Below the pieces are notes generated by a model. The model saw only the letters and a list, made by a program, of their open reading frames with translations, had not been told where the DNA came from and did not search any database. Shown here piece after piece: positions 63,608-64,000 of a stretch of DNA of 64,000 nucleotides; positions within the stretch are counted from its first letter, which is position 1, and every line of letters starts with the position of its first letter. The DNA comes from Nocardioides sambongensis (lineage in GTDB: Bacteria > Actinomycetota > Actinomycetes > Propionibacteriales > Nocardioidaceae): positions 186,001-250,000 of the forward strand of contig NZ_CP041091.1 in NCBI RefSeq assembly GCF_006494815.1, written 5' to 3'. The translations under genes and the position numbers were made by a program.

Positions 63608-64000
63608 TGGGCGGCGGTCCTCGCTGGGACCGCCGCCGGCTGCTCCGCACCGGTGCCGCCGCGGTCGGCGGCGCCGGCGCGGGGTGGAGCGTGTCGGCGG
63701 TGGTCGCCGACCGGGCCGCCGCGGCGGCACCGGACGCGACGCAGACCCTCAGCATCGCCCCGACCGCGGGCACCGAGACGGCCGTGGACGCCGGGCGCCA
63801 CCAGGCCGGTGTCGACACCCCGCCGCAGGCCCACCTGGCGCTGGTCGGATGGAACCTCACCGGTGGTCCCACCCGGTCCGGTCTGAGCCGGATGATGCGG
63901 TTGCTCACCGACGACGCACGGCGTCTGGCGGGGGGAGAGGGAGCCCTGGCCGACACCGAGCCCGAGCTGGCCGCCTACCCGTCCCGGCTCACCGTGACCT
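63607..64000 (+). CDS. Dye-decolorizing peroxidase (DyP/EfeB-like), Tat-exported, 3' part beyond window
   Basis: 131 residues visible from ATG 63607. A twin-arginine signal, DRRRLLRTGAAAVGGAGAG, leads to a mature start with AGRHQAGVDTPPQAHLALVGWNLT, the conserved N-terminal strand of DyP peroxidases, which bind haem. The catalytic GxxDG and haem-ligand His lie beyond the window, so activity cannot be judged. Coupling to a copper chaperone is a recurrent actinobacterial arrangement. Confidence 0.85.
   Translation, partial: MGGGPRWDRRRLLRTGAAAVGGAGAGWSVSAVVADRAAAAAPDATQTLSIAPTAGTETAVDAGRHQAGVDTPPQAHLALVGWNLTGGPTRSGLSRMMRLLTDDARRLAGGEGALADTEPELAAYPSRLTVT

Overview
The window is chromosomal DNA from a very GC-rich actinomycete, most like Nocardioides or a close relative. 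This rests on high GC throughout, the coenzyme F420 genes (fbiC, an F420-dependent luciferase-like oxidoreductase, npdG), a monomeric isocitrate dehydrogenase, DUF6350 and DUF3017 proteins beside purN-purH-folD, and many leaderless promoters in which a TANNNT-like -10 box sits 6-10 nt before the start codon. I see no phage, insertion sequence, CRISPR array, rRNA or tRNA.

Layout. 1-7.2 kb: F420 and acyl-CoA metabolism (fbiC, a membrane protein, an acyl-CoA dehydrogenase/F420 oxidoreductase pair, npdG). 7.3-13.3 kb: a YbaK-like protein, then a divergent envelope-stress locus (PspC/toast-rack protein facing a PspC-histidine kinase and response regulator), lhgO and a small membrane protein. 13.3-20 kb: pcrA, a long tandem repeat, an M23 peptidase with a structured leader, and sucCD. 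20-24.1 kb: a sigma-factor locus with an ECF sigma factor, its membrane partner, and a second sigma-like protein fused to its own transmembrane sensor. 24.2-34.5 kb: DUF6350, purN, a ZTP riboswitch, purH, folD, DUF3017, mdh, a lipoprotein, aquaporin and icd. 34.7-44 kb: one giant LPETG-anchored surface protein with about 13 DUF11-type repeats. 44.1-55 kb: a full-length ABC transporter, a P450, a TetR regulator, two acyl-CoA dehydrogenases, an acyl-CoA ligase and a thioesterase. 55-64 kb: a secreted amidase with dockerin-like and cohesin-like modules, an MFS exporter, trpS, a 2H phosphoesterase, a YihY protein, and a copper chaperone/DyP peroxidase group that runs off the end.

Working together. 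sucCD, mdh and icd supply TCA-cycle steps, and purN-purH-folD join one-carbon and purine metabolism under a ZTP riboswitch. The P450, paired dehydrogenases, ligase and thioesterase look like a regulated lipid or isoprenoid catabolic unit. The envelope theme recurs in the PspC two-component locus, the sigma-sensor locus, the M23 peptidase, the LPETG giant and the secreted amidase.

Caution on sequence quality. At about 20 places a gene stays open only if one G or C is restored, usually in a G or C run. This includes sucD, which should be intact, and nine sites in the giant gene whose frames then close exactly. These look like base-calling errors, so coordinates given for those genes span the repaired gene.
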